Source: Chitinibacter sp. GC72
GTDB lineage: Bacteria > Pseudomonadota > Gammaproteobacteria > Burkholderiales > Chitinibacteraceae
Assembly: GCF_009760905.1 (NCBI RefSeq)
Contig: NZ_VIRW01000017.1
Span: 1-64,000 of the forward strand
Direction of reading: 5' to 3'
DNA: 64,000 bases
Shown: positions 38,166-46,452 of the stretch, one piece after another
Layout of the letters: every line of letters starts with the position of its first letter
Position numbering within the stretch: position 1 is the first letter of the stretch
Position numbers and translations under genes: made by a program
Notes under the pieces: generated by a model
What the model saw: the letters and a program-made list of their open reading frames with translations, nothing else
Told to the model about the DNA's origin: nothing
Databases searched by the model: none

Positions 38166-38930
38166 ATGATACTGAACCAGCGTCAGCAAGAATTGCTTGA
38201 ATGGGTGCAACGCGCCGGGCATGTGAGCGTCGATGACATGGCGCAGCATTTTGGCGTTGCGCCGCAAACCATCCGCCGCGACATCAACCAGCTGGCCGAC
38301 GAGCGCAAATTGCACCGCGTCCACGGCGGCGCCAGCGCGCATTCCAGCGTGGAGAACGTCGAATATTCAACACGCAAAGATATGCGTAGCGATGAAAAAG
38401 AACGTATCGCCAAGCTCGTTGCCGAGCATATTCCCAACCATGCTTCGGTGTTCATGAATCTGGGCACCACCAGCGAGGCCGTTGCGCGCGCCCTGCACAA
38501 TCACATCGGCCTGCGCGTGATTACCAATAATCCGCATATTGCGATGACGATGTGCCATTACCGCGATAGCGAAGTGGTGCTCGCGGGCGGTGTGATGCGG
38601 CCCAAGGATTACGGTATTTGCGGCGAGGCGACGATTGAGTTTATCCGGCAGTTCCGCGTCGATTACGCCGTGCTCGGCGTGGCGTGCATTGAGATGGACG
38701 GCACGTTGCGCGATTTTGAAATGCGCGAAACGCGTACATCCGAGGCCATCATTGCACAGGCGCGCAATGTGTTTCTGGTGGCCGACCACTCCAAATTCGG
38801 CCGCCCATCTTTGGTGCAGATGGGGCATTTGCGTCAGGTCACCGCGCTATTTACCGATAGCGCCGTGCCGGAAGCCTTGCTGCCAGTGCTACAGGAGGCA
38901 GGTACCGAGCTGTATATCGCCAGCGAGTGA
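38166..38930 (+). CDS. DeoR/GlpR-family transcriptional regulator
   Basis: 254 residues. N-terminal winged helix-turn-helix (MILNQRQQELLEWVQRAG, HFGVAPQTIRRDINQLADE, residues 1-57) and a C-terminal sugar-phosphate sensor domain (FMNLGTTSEAVARAL, DYAVLGVACIEMDGTLRDF, VADHSKFGR). Regulators of this type bind TTCG-containing repeats and respond to phosphorylated sugars; the sequence is closest in style to GlpR. A terminator follows it, then several TTCG palindromes in front of tpiA, its likely target. Confidence 0.93.
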   Translation: MILNQRQQELLEWVQRAGHVSVDDMAQHFGVAPQTIRRDINQLADERKLHRVHGGASAHSSVENVEYSTRKDMRSDEKERIAKLVAEHIPNHASVFMNLGTTSEAVARALHNHIGLRVITNNPHIAMTMCHYRDSEVVLAGGVMRPKDYGICGEATIEFIRQFRVDYAVLGVACIEMDGTLRDFEMRETRTSEAIIAQARNVFLVADHSKFGRPSLVQMGHLRQVTALFTDSAVPEALLPVLQEAGTELYIASE

Positions 38931-38954
38931 TGTGCTGAGTATGGTGAGCATTCA

Positions 38955-38983
38955 GAAAAGAGCACTTCGGTGCTCTTTTTTTT
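38955..38983 (+). terminator. Rho-independent terminator after the DeoR-type regulator
   Basis: AAAAGAGCAC ttcg GTGCTCTTTTTTTT, with a stable UUCG loop, 25 bp past the stop. It separates the regulator from tpiA-fbp-fba, which must have its own promoter. Confidence 0.9.
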
Positions 38984-38990
38984 CGTCTTT

Positions 38991-39095
38991 CGTTTTCAAA
39001 AACGAACATTATGTTCGAACTATGTTTCAATTTCGAAAATATGCGCGCATAATGTTCGTATGTGAACGCTATTTTGCGCGTTTTGTTCGTTTTTG
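38991..39095. promoter_or_regulatory. Cluster of GlpR/DeoR-like operators in the tpiA promoter
   Basis: Four TTCG-type elements in about 105 bp. CGTTTT-ca-AAAACG at 38991-39004. A perfect palindrome CGAACATTATGTTCG at 39003-39017. CATAATGTTCG with GTTC...GAAC spaced pairs at 39048-39067. TTTTGTTCGTTTTTG at 39081-39095. GlpR sites in E. coli are built from ATGTTCG and CGAACAT halves, exactly the halves seen here. The tpiA ATG follows at 39106. Confidence 0.7.
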
Positions 39096-39105
39096 GGGTG
39101 CGAAA

Positions 39106-39969
39106 ATGAATGCAGCAATACCAAGGCAATTGTTAAATGCTTATCCCTATGCTCAGCCTAACGATGCTGCAGAGCGGCAGAAGCTGGTGGTCGGCAACTG
39201 GAAAATGCATGGCAGTCTGACGCTGTGCCGTGAAGCGATTCCGCGGCTGGCGCGTTCGGTGGGATCGGAGGTACAGCTGGTGCTGTGCCCGCCAGCGCCC
39301 TTTCTGGGCGAAGTGGCTCGCCTCGCGCACGGCACCGCAGTGCAATACAGCGGGCAGGATGTGGCCGAGCAGCAAAGCGGTGCGCGCACAGGCGAATGGT
39401 CGGCGGGCATGCTGGCCGAGCTGGGCTGCCGTTATTCGCTGGTTGGCCATTCCGAGCGCCGCCAGCACCACTATGAAGACGACGCGTTGATCGCTGCCAA
39501 AGCCAGATCTTGCCAGCAGTCGGGTCTGATTCCGATTGTTTGCATTGGCGAGAGCCAGGCCGAGCGTGAACGCGGCGAAACTGCGCAGGTGCTGTGTAAC
39601 CAGCTTGACTGGCTGATGACGACGCCGATGTGGCGGCAGGCAATTGTGGCGTACGAGCCGCGCTGGGCGATTGGCAATAATCATCCGGCGACGCCTGAGC
39701 TGGCGCAGCAAACGCACGCGCTGATCCGCACCTATCTGGCGCAAACCGACGCCGTGGCGGCGACAAAAATCCCGCTGCTCTACGGTGGCAGTGTGAAGGC
39801 TGATAATGCCGCCGGGTTTATGGCTATGCCCGATGTTGACGGCCTGCTGGTGGGTGGCGCTTCGCTCGATGCCGCCTCTTTTCTGGGCATTTACGCCTGC
39901 GCCGTCGAGGCGAGTCAGAATGCGCTGCCGATTCAACAGTCTGCCCGTTTGGCAAGAATGGTGGCCTGA
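39106..39969 (+). CDS. tpiA: Triosephosphate isomerase (divergent form)
   Basis: 287 residues from ATG at 39106. Interconverts dihydroxyacetone phosphate and glyceraldehyde 3-phosphate. Catalytic Lys in VVGNWKMHG, His in SLVGHSERR, Glu in AYEPRWAIG, phosphate loop LYGGSVKADNA. The usual loop AYEPVWAIGTG is changed to AYEPRWAIGNN and there are N- and C-terminal extensions, so a second, specialised copy or a related isomerase (for example for a tetrulose phosphate) is possible. Two bases before fbp. Confidence 0.88.
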   Translation: MNAAIPRQLLNAYPYAQPNDAAERQKLVVGNWKMHGSLTLCREAIPRLARSVGSEVQLVLCPPAPFLGEVARLAHGTAVQYSGQDVAEQQSGARTGEWSAGMLAELGCRYSLVGHSERRQHHYEDDALIAAKARSCQQSGLIPIVCIGESQAERERGETAQVLCNQLDWLMTTPMWRQAIVAYEPRWAIGNNHPATPELAQQTHALIRTYLAQTDAVAATKIPLLYGGSVKADNAAGFMAMPDVDGLLVGGASLDAASFLGIYACAVEASQNALPIQQSARLARMVA

Positions 39970-39971
39970 TC

Positions 39972-41039
39972 ATGAAGCTATCGTTAAACGAATTCATCTG
40001 GCAGCAGCGTAGCGATGAGCGCTTGCAGCGCGTTGCCCCGCTTTTGCTGGCGCTGGCGCAAAGTTGCCGCCTAATTGCGCAAGCCGTGCGCGATGCCGCA
40101 CTAAACAACGCGACTGGCGCGGCGGGCAGCAGCAATATTCAGGGCGAAGCGCAGCAAAAACTCGATGTCATCAGTAATGAGTTGATGATGGCCGAAACGC
40201 GCGAGCTGGTGTGTGCGCTGGCGTCCGAAGAAATGGACGATATCGTGCCATGCAACCCGGATGCCGATTTGCTACTGGTTTTTGATCCGCTCGATGGCTC
40301 GAGCAATCTGGATGTGAATATCTCGGTCGGTAGTATTTTCTCGATTCTGGCCACGCCAAAAAACCTTGCAGGCGATATTTCTGCCGATTCATTTCTGCAA
40401 AATGGCCGGTCACAGCTGTGCGCCGGTTATGCGCTATACGGCCCGGCGACGATGCTGGTGATCACTACCGGGCATGAAGTCAACGGCTTTACTTTTGACG
40501 AACACAGCGGGCTATTCATGCTGACGCATCCAAAACTGTGTATTGCCAAAGAAGCCAAGGAATTCGCGATCAATACCTCGAATCAGCGTCACTGGCCGCA
40601 GGCTATTCAGCGCTACATCGCCGAATGCCAGGCTGGTCATGATGGCGTGCGCGGACGTGATTTCAATATGCGCTGGGTTGCGTCGATGGTGGCCGAAGTG
40701 CATCGCATTTTGCTGCGCGGTGGCGTGTTTTTATACCCGCAGGATGCTCGCACAAGCGCTAAAAACGGCAAATTGCGCCTGCTCTATGAAGCCAGCCCGA
40801 TGGCCATGCTGGTCGAAGCGGCCGGTGGTGCCGCGTCCACCGGACGCGAGCGGCTGCTGGATGTGCGGCCCGAACGCCTGCATCAGCGCGTGCCGGTGAT
40901 ACTCGGTGCTCAATCCGAGGTCGAATTGATTGCAGGGTATTGCCTTGAAGATATTGATAGTCATGCTCTGCAGAGCAATACCCAGCAATCAAGACCGCAG
41001 AGTCGCCAGCAAACCTTGTTCGAAACCTTGTTTAATTAA
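39972..41039 (+). CDS. fbp: Class I fructose-1,6-bisphosphatase
   Basis: 355 residues. Hydrolyses fructose 1,6-bisphosphate to fructose 6-phosphate. Metal site FDPLDGSSNLDVNISVGSIF near residue 100 and substrate-binding YEASPMAMLVEAAGG near 270. The usual C-terminus would end near ILGAQSEVELI. Here about 35 extra residues follow, mostly encoded by a 49-bp GGGTAT/ATACCC palindrome (40935-40983). Middle gene of tpiA-fbp-fba. Confidence 0.95.
   Translation: MKLSLNEFIWQQRSDERLQRVAPLLLALAQSCRLIAQAVRDAALNNATGAAGSSNIQGEAQQKLDVISNELMMAETRELVCALASEEMDDIVPCNPDADLLLVFDPLDGSSNLDVNISVGSIFSILATPKNLAGDISADSFLQNGRSQLCAGYALYGPATMLVITTGHEVNGFTFDEHSGLFMLTHPKLCIAKEAKEFAINTSNQRHWPQAIQRYIAECQAGHDGVRGRDFNMRWVASMVAEVHRILLRGGVFLYPQDARTSAKNGKLRLLYEASPMAMLVEAAGGAASTGRERLLDVRPERLHQRVPVILGAQSEVELIAGYCLEDIDSHALQSNTQQSRPQSRQQTLFETLFN
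40935..40983. repeat. 49-bp GGGTAT/ATACCC palindrome, copy 4, inside fbp
   Basis: GGGTATTGC ... GCAATACCC, exactly 49 bp with eight or more paired bases at the ends and CTGCAG near the right arm. It lies in the fbp reading frame close to the stop and encodes GYCLEDIDSHALQSNT. Confidence 0.65.
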
Positions 41040-41078
41040 ATTACCCAAGCCGCCCTGCCACCCAACCGGAGCAATGCC

Positions 41079-42233
41079 ATGTCACTTGTTTCAATGCGCC
41101 AACTTCTCGATCACGCCGCCGAATATCAATACGGGCTGCCTGCGTTTAATGTGAATAATCTGGAGCAGGTGCGCGCAATTATGCTCGCCGCCGATCGCAC
41201 CAATAGCCCAGTGATTATGCAGGCCTCGGCCGGGGCGAGAAAATACGCCGGTTCGCAGTTTTTGCGCCATTTGATATTGGCAGCGATTGAGGAATTTCCA
41301 CATATCCCGGTCGCGATGCATCAGGATCACGGCACCAGCCCGAAAATCTGCGAAGAGGCGATCCGGCTGGGTTTTTCATCGGTGATGATGGATGGCTCGC
41401 TACTCGAAGATGGCAAAACCCCTGCCGATTATGCTTATAACGTCGGCGTGACGCGGCAGGTGGTCGAGCTGGCGCACGCGCGCGGGGTGTCGGTTGAAGG
41501 TGAGATTGGTTGCCTTGGCAGCTTGGAGACGGGCAAGGCCGGTGAAGAAGACGGCGTGGGCGCTGAAGGCACGCTCAATCACACCCAGCTGCTGACCGAT
41601 GTCGAAGAAGCCTATGCCTTTGTGATGGCAACAGGCGTTGATGCGCTGGCGATTGCGATTGGCACCAGCCATGGCGCATATAAATTCTCGCGCCCGCCCA
41701 GTGGCGAAACACTGGCGATTGACCGCATCCGCGAAATACATGAGCGGCTGCCGAATGTGCATCTGGTGATGCACGGCAGCTCGTCGGTACCGCAGGAATG
41801 GCTGGAAATGATCAACGAGTACGGCGGCGACATCGCGCCGACCTGGGGCGTGCCGGTTGAAGAAATCGTGCGCGGTATCCGCTATGGCGTGCGCAAAATC
41901 AATATCGACACCGATTTGCGCCTCGCCGCCACCGGCGCAATCCGCCGCTTTATGGCGCAAAACCCGGCCGAGTTCGACCCGCGCAAATATCTGCAGGTCT
42001 CGCTTGAAGCCATGCGCGATATTTGTCTAGCCCGCTACGAGGCTTTCGGCAGCGCAGGGCAGGCGACCAAAATCAAACCGCTGGGGTTGGACGTGATGGC
42101 CGAGCGCTACACGCGCAATCTGATGTCTCCCATCCCGAGCCGCCGTGGCGGTGTAGGCGCAGGGATTAGCGCCTTGAATATTAATCAAGCGCACGATCTG
42201 GACCGCTTTCTGCTAACGCGGGATTGCTATTAG
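41079..42233 (+). CDS. fba: Class II fructose-bisphosphate aldolase (Calvin-cycle subtype)
   Basis: 384 residues from ATG at 41079. Joins dihydroxyacetone phosphate and glyceraldehyde 3-phosphate to fructose 1,6-bisphosphate. Zinc and catalytic residues: MHQDHGTSP (D, H), EGEIGCLG (E), GTSHGAYKF (H), MHGSSSVP (H), KINIDTDLR. The residue pattern is the CBB-type subfamily found in autotrophs and many proteobacteria. The C-terminus carries an extra ~25-residue stretch ([20 protein letters not shown]). Last gene of the operon. Confidence 0.95.
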   Translation: MSLVSMRQLLDHAAEYQYGLPAFNVNNLEQVRAIMLAADRTNSPVIMQASAGARKYAGSQFLRHLILAAIEEFPHIPVAMHQDHGTSPKICEEAIRLGFSSVMMDGSLLEDGKTPADYAYNVGVTRQVVELAHARGVSVEGEIGCLGSLETGKAGEEDGVGAEGTLNHTQLLTDVEEAYAFVMATGVDALAIAIGTSHGAYKFSRPPSGETLAIDRIREIHERLPNVHLVMHGSSSVPQEWLEMINEYGGDIAPTWGVPVEEIVRGIRYGVRKINIDTDLRLAATGAIRRFMAQNPAEFDPRKYLQVSLEAMRDICLARYEAFGSAGQATKIKPLGLDVMAERYTRNLMSPIPSRRGGVGAGISALNINQAHDLDRFLLTRDCY

Positions 42234-42258
42234 GAAATGTTTGGATTTTGTGTTGATG

Positions 42259-42490
42259 TTGTGCCGCGATGATTGAGATGGAGCTTAAAATCCCCTGTCG
42301 CCCATCGCCGAGGGAGTGGAGCGAGACAAACAAGCTTTACCGTTTGGCTCGCGACCGACCGAGGGTAGCCCGGAGGGCCGCAGGCGGGGGGCGCCTTTCT
42401 TTGCTTACTTTCTTTGGCGAAGCAAAGAAAGTGAGTCCCCGTCGCGGATTGCGACTGTAAAACCATCGTGCCGCAGGCACTTAAAACCAT
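42259..42490 (+). repeat. Dispersed stem-loop repeat R2, copy 2
   Basis: Near-identical direct copy of 37861-38095, lying 26 bp past the fba stop. With copy 1 it brackets the regulator-tpiA-fbp-fba block. Confidence 0.85.
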
Positions 42491-42523
42491 CAACACATAA
42501 TCTGAATATTCCCTGTTTTTAAT

Positions 42524-42572
42524 AGGTATATGACGAAAGGCTATGATTGTAATAGCCTGTCATCATATACCC
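42524..42572. repeat. 49-bp GGGTAT/ATACCC palindrome, copy 5
   Basis: AGGTATATGA ... TCATATACCC, 49 bp, with inner arms AGGCTAT and ATAGCCT: the best-paired member. It overlaps the last codons of the GlxA-type regulator gene. Confidence 0.7.
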
Positions 42573-43549
42573 AGTCGAGAGTCGCTGGGCAGCTTGCCGT
42601 GAGCCTGCTGCCATACGCGGCGAAAATCGCGTGCCGAGCCAAAGCCGGCTTCCAGGGCAACTTCTTCTATCGTTAGCGCCGGATTGGCGAGTAATTGCTG
42701 CGCTAAAGCCAGCCGGATTTTTTGTTGATACTCATGCGGCGTCAGTCCGGCATGCTGCTGAAATAGCCGGGTCAAAGTGCGTGGTGTGCTGTGTACCGCC
42801 TTGGCCAGCTCGTCTAAAGTCCAGCGCGGTTTCATTTTCTGCCGCTGCTGCGATGGCTGGGAAAGCAAGTCCTGGGCCTTATGCACCACAGGATGAATGT
42901 GGTTGCGGTGTGCCAGCCATGCCGATAATTGCGGGTCTTGCCCGCTGCGGCGCAGCCATACAACCATTTCGCGCGCAATGGTTTGCGCCAGATTGGGGCC
43001 AAATTCACGCGCGACCAGATGCAAGGCCAGATCAATACCGGCGGTGATCCCGGCGCTGGTCGCAATCGGGCCATCTTCGACAAACAAACGGTTTTCTTCG
43101 ATTAGCGCTTCGGGTGCGGTCTGCCGAAGGCGTGCTATCAGCTCGTGATGCGTGGTGCAGCGCTTGCCATCAAGCAAACCCGCTTGCGCGGCAATCATTG
43201 TTCCCGAGCAAATGCAGGCCAGCTGATGATGCGCGGGATCAAATTCACGCTGCAACCAGTCCACAATGGCTTGTGCTTCGGGGCGCTGCAGATTGTGTTT
43301 CGAATCTTGTACCCCAATCAACATGATCAGTGCACCATCGGGAATCGGCGCAGGCAAGGGCGCGAGCTGGTGCTGGCGCAGGCCGACCGACGACACCAGC
43401 TCGCTCACTGCGGCGACCATATGCAGCTTGAGCGGCGCGCCGTGCTCGGTGGCGATTTGCAGCACTTCAGCTGGGCCTGCCAGATCAAGCAGCATAAACT
43501 GCGGACTGAGGATGAAATAGACTTCACGCACTTGATGTATTTCACGCAT
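42563..43549 (-). CDS. GlxA-type AraC-family regulator with DJ-1/PfpI domain
   Basis: 328 residues. N-terminal DJ-1/PfpI-like domain (about 8-180; FILSPQFMLLDLAGPAEVLQIA, ACICSGTMIAAQAGLLDGKRCTTHH with the nucleophile-elbow Cys), then a C-terminal AraC double helix-turn-helix (TLDELAKAVHSTPRTLTRLF and TIEEVALEAGFGSARDFRRVW). Such regulators often control amino-acid or quaternary-amine metabolism. It is upstream-adjacent to the exporter and hydrolase genes on the same strand, which may be its targets. Confidence 0.9.
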   Translation of the reverse strand: MREIHQVREVYFILSPQFMLLDLAGPAEVLQIATEHGAPLKLHMVAAVSELVSSVGLRQHQLAPLPAPIPDGALIMLIGVQDSKHNLQRPEAQAIVDWLQREFDPAHHQLACICSGTMIAAQAGLLDGKRCTTHHELIARLRQTAPEALIEENRLFVEDGPIATSAGITAGIDLALHLVAREFGPNLAQTIAREMVVWLRRSGQDPQLSAWLAHRNHIHPVVHKAQDLLSQPSQQRQKMKPRWTLDELAKAVHSTPRTLTRLFQQHAGLTPHEYQQKIRLALAQQLLANPALTIEEVALEAGFGSARDFRRVWQQAHGKLPSDSRLGI

Positions 43550-43559
43550 GCTTCACCTG

Positions 43560-44453
43560 CTATGGCCAGCGCAAGCGGGCGCCAAAAATATTCAGTAATA
43601 ATCCCAGCATTAAAATTAGCGCGCCTAGCCATTGCTGCGCGCTTAGCTTTTCATGCAAAAACACGGCCGCTGAGGCCAGCCCGAACCACGGCACCAGCAG
43701 GCTAAATGGTGCAACCAGATTGGCCGAATGGCGCTGCAATAAATCATTCCAGATCGAAGTGGCCAAAATCGTTGCAATCAAAGCCAGATACAACACCGCC
43801 AGCACCGATTGCAATGATAAATGGCGCAGGGCTGCGCCCACCACGGCTGGGCCATCGATGATTAGCGTGAGTAAACTAAAGATAGCCAGTGGGGGTAGTG
43901 CCGCCCAGACTATGAGGCTGCTGGGTTTGACGGCTATACCCTGCTTGGCAGTATGGCGGATCAGAATATTACCCAGTGCCCAGCCCGCTGCGCCGCACAG
44001 CGTCAGGCTAAACCCCAGCAGCGTCATCGTCTGGCCATTCAGGCCTTGCTCATGTGACAAGCCAATCATCGTCAAGCCGCCAGCCGCCACGATCAAACCG
44101 GCTAGCTGATACCAGCGCCAGCGCTCATTGAGCAATAGCAGCGCGAAAATCAGCGTGAAAAACGCCTGCGATTGCAATACCACCGACGCGAGGCCGGCGG
44201 GCATGCCCAGTTTCATCGCGGTGAACAGACAGCCAAATTGCCCAACGCCCCAGACCACGCCATAGCCTAGCCAGTATTTCGCAGGAATCGCCGGGCGTGG
44301 AATAAAGAAAATCGCCGGCAGCGCCACCAATAAAAAGCGCAGCGCCCCCAGCAGCAGTGGCGGCAAGCCCTGCAGCCCCCACTGGATCACCACAAAATTA
44401 AAACCCCAGGTGCTCACCACCACCAGCGCAAGCAGTAAATCACGCCACGGCAT
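43560..44453 (-). CDS. EamA-family (DMT) metabolite exporter
   Basis: 297 residues from ATG at 44453 (MPWRDLLLALVVVSTWGFNF). Ten predicted membrane helices in two EamA repeats. The style is that of YdeD-like exporters of amino acids or their derivatives. It overlaps the DUF1272 gene by 14 bp and precedes the GlxA-type regulator by ten bp. The frame stays open upstream but that part reads as a shadow of the neighbouring genes. Confidence 0.9.
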   Translation of the reverse strand: MPWRDLLLALVVVSTWGFNFVVIQWGLQGLPPLLLGALRFLLVALPAIFFIPRPAIPAKYWLGYGVVWGVGQFGCLFTAMKLGMPAGLASVVLQSQAFFTLIFALLLLNERWRWYQLAGLIVAAGGLTMIGLSHEQGLNGQTMTLLGFSLTLCGAAGWALGNILIRHTAKQGIAVKPSSLIVWAALPPLAIFSLLTLIIDGPAVVGAALRHLSLQSVLAVLYLALIATILATSIWNDLLQRHSANLVAPFSLLVPWFGLASAAVFLHEKLSAQQWLGALILMLGLLLNIFGARLRWP

Positions 44454-44640
44454 GGTTGGGCTCCTGCGGACGGCGGCGCGGACGCAGAACCAGTTCACCC
44501 TGGCAATTGGGGCAGACATGGCGAAAAACTTGCGTGCTGCAAGCGGGGCAGAAGGTGCACTCAAACGAGCAGATATAGGCCTGCGCACCAGCTGCCAGCG
44601 CGGTGCCGCAGCGTTCACAGCGGGTTTTCATTTCAAGCAT
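44440..44640 (-). CDS. DUF1272 zinc-ribbon protein
   Basis: 66 residues from ATG at 44640. MLEMKTRCERCGTAL, then ICSFECTFCPACS, then CPNCQGELVLRPRRR: paired CxxC motifs of the DUF1272 family, probably a small zinc-binding protein of unknown role. Overlaps both neighbours, indicating tight co-expression. Confidence 0.88.
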   Translation of the reverse strand: MLEMKTRCERCGTALAAGAQAYICSFECTFCPACSTQVFRHVCPNCQGELVLRPRRRPQEPNHAVA

Positions 44641-45208
44641 GTTGGCGCTCCTTTTGTGCAAATTGGGCCGACAATTCGCCCTCCAGCTCGGCAACCGTCA
44701 CGATACGGGCAAAGCGCCCGGCGAGCACCAGCTCGGTACGCGCTTTGATTTCGGTGGCGCTGTACACTTGGCCATTGGTGTGGGTTATCGCAAAGGTAAG
44801 CGTTGCCTCCGGCACAAAATCAACCTCGAAACCCAGATCGGACGCCACGCGCGCCGTGGTCTCGCAACATTGCTCGGTGCGGATGCCGCTGATGATAAGC
44901 CGGCTAATCTGCCGTTCACGCAGCCAGTGTAGCAAGCCCGATTCGGTGAGCGCATTGTGGACGTGTTTTTCAAACGTCGCGCTGGGTGTGTGCTGCAAAA
45001 AATCCATCGGCCTGACCCAGCCGCTGTCTTTGCGAAATGCATCATCCTGATCGACGTGAAGAATATTCACCACCGGCATCGCGCTGGCCTCACAAATGGC
45101 AATCAGGCGATTGAGCTGGCGCTGAAACTGCGGTAGATCACGCGTATCCCAATACGGGGCATGTTCAAATGATTGCTGTACATCAATGACTAATAGTGCT
45201 GAGGACAT
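44633..45208 (-). CDS. Isochorismatase-like cysteine hydrolase
   Basis: 191 residues from ATG at 45208. Catalytic triad of the family: Asp in LLVIDVQQSFEH, Lys in FEKHVHNALTES, Cys in SGIRTEQCCETTAR. Members hydrolyse amides or imidates such as nicotinamide, N-carbamoyl compounds or isochorismate; the substrate here is unknown. First gene of a four-gene run ending with a GlxA-type regulator. Confidence 0.9.
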   Translation of the reverse strand: MSSALLVIDVQQSFEHAPYWDTRDLPQFQRQLNRLIAICEASAMPVVNILHVDQDDAFRKDSGWVRPMDFLQHTPSATFEKHVHNALTESGLLHWLRERQISRLIISGIRTEQCCETTARVASDLGFEVDFVPEATLTFAITHTNGQVYSATEIKARTELVLAGRFARIVTVAELEGELSAQFAQKERQHA

Positions 45209-45404
45209 TTTTGGCTGTATCCTGTGAAAATGTATAGCCAGTATCTGCCTTATTAAGTATTGATTTAAGACTGGGTTAAGACAATATGAAGGACAAATAT
45301 AGCCAAATTGATGCTGGAACGATGATATGACGCTGTTCAGCTGCAAGTCAGGATGGCCGCACTATAATCAGCATCAATCCCTATTCATTGCGGCGAGCCA
45401 TATT

Positions 45405-45956
45405 ATGAAAATCATCCGAAGTTTACTCATGCTGATTGCCAGTGCAGTCTTAGCCGGTTGTGCGGCAATGAATGAATCTGAATGCCGCGTGGGCGATTGG
45501 TATGGTGCCGGTTTGCGTGATGGTCAGCAGGGCGAGCAAAGCCGGATTGCCGAATACGCCGATGCCTGCGGCAAGCTGGGCATTGCGCCGATACTGGCCG
45601 ACTATCAGGCTGGTCGTCAGCAAGGTTTGCGTAGTTATTGCCAGCCGGAAAACGCCTACCGGCTGGGTCGTCGCGGTGCCAGCTATGGCAATGTCTGTGC
45701 ACCCGAGTTGCAAAGAGCATTTTTGCGCGAGTACGAACGTGGCTATCAACGCTATAGCCTGGAGCGCGATATTCAGACTCAGGAAAATAAAATTGCAGCG
45801 GCCAAGCGTGAACGCAAAAAACTCGAAGAGCACATTGCCAAGGCCGAATCAACAGAAGAGCGCCGAAAACTACTACGCCAGCTTAACCAGCTTGATCACG
45901 AACAAAGCAGCGCCTATCGCGAGCTGAACCGCCTGCAGTTGCAGCTGGTTCAATAA
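45405..45956 (+). CDS. DUF2799 lipoprotein
   Basis: 183 residues from ATG at 45405. Lipobox LAGC near residue 19, then the DUF2799 region (CRVGDWYGAGLRDGQQGEQSR, YQAGRQQGLRSYC, AYRLGRRGASY, ERGYQRY) and a C-terminal coiled coil of about 60 residues (QTQENKIAAAKRERKKLEEH). Located in the outer membrane or periplasm; function unknown. The frame continues upstream but lacks a signal-peptide-compatible start there. Confidence 0.87.
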   Translation: MKIIRSLLMLIASAVLAGCAAMNESECRVGDWYGAGLRDGQQGEQSRIAEYADACGKLGIAPILADYQAGRQQGLRSYCQPENAYRLGRRGASYGNVCAPELQRAFLREYERGYQRYSLERDIQTQENKIAAAKRERKKLEEHIAKAESTEERRKLLRQLNQLDHEQSSAYRELNRLQLQLVQ

Positions 45957-46088
45957 GAATTTAAATTCAACAGGATTGGACTTTTCAGATGGAAAATAAC
46001 AAAAGCCACAATCGGAAGGACACCTCGAAAAACCCGCCAATCCGAATCCTGTAAACTAACATCCGTACCAAGTTCGTAAGAATCTACT
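45957..46088. other. Intergenic stretch with a long-range inverted repeat
   Basis: ACAGGATTGG (about 45973) pairs with CCAATCCGAATCCTGT (about 46038). It may be a loose terminator for the DUF2799 gene or the edge of the IS remnant that follows. No gene seen. Confidence 0.35.
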
Positions 46089-46291
46089 ATGAAACGCCGT
46101 ACTGCCATCAAAACTGACCTGTTTGCCGCTGACCGCCATCGCGAAAAGATTGACACTCTGGGTGACCCGCCTGCAACGCATTGATCCGCAAGATCAAAAC
46201 CGACACCGCCTCGGTGCATGACAGCCAGCATTTTGACGCGGTACTTGATCGCAACAACACCAGCCGGGATGTGTATGCGGATCGGGGTTAA
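46089..46291 (+). pseudogene. IS5-family transposase remnant (internally deleted)
   Basis: Two pieces of an IS5-type transposase brought together by an internal deletion. The first encodes MKRRTAIKTDLFAADRHREK IDTLGDP and then runs into a stop. The second, in another frame, encodes TASVHDSQHFDAVLDRNNTS RDVYADRG, the region just before the second catalytic Asp, and ends at TAA. The middle few hundred bases are missing, so it is not functional. Confidence 0.75.
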
Positions 46292-46452
46292 GAGTGTAGC
46301 CCACTGACTGTCAATGGCTATGAGCACAAGCCGGGTTCGCCTGGCTTTTTTACTTTCGTTTTTCTCGCCAAATCCCCCTCTGCCGCAGCCCCCACCCCAC
46401 CCAAACCCGTTACAATACCGCTCATCAGTATTCTTAATTTGGTTGAAAGCGT

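Noticed and set aside
43893-43941. A 49-bp stretch in the EamA gene from GGGTAG to ATACCC
   Set aside because: The left end is imperfect, there is little internal pairing, and the protein shows no insertion at this point.
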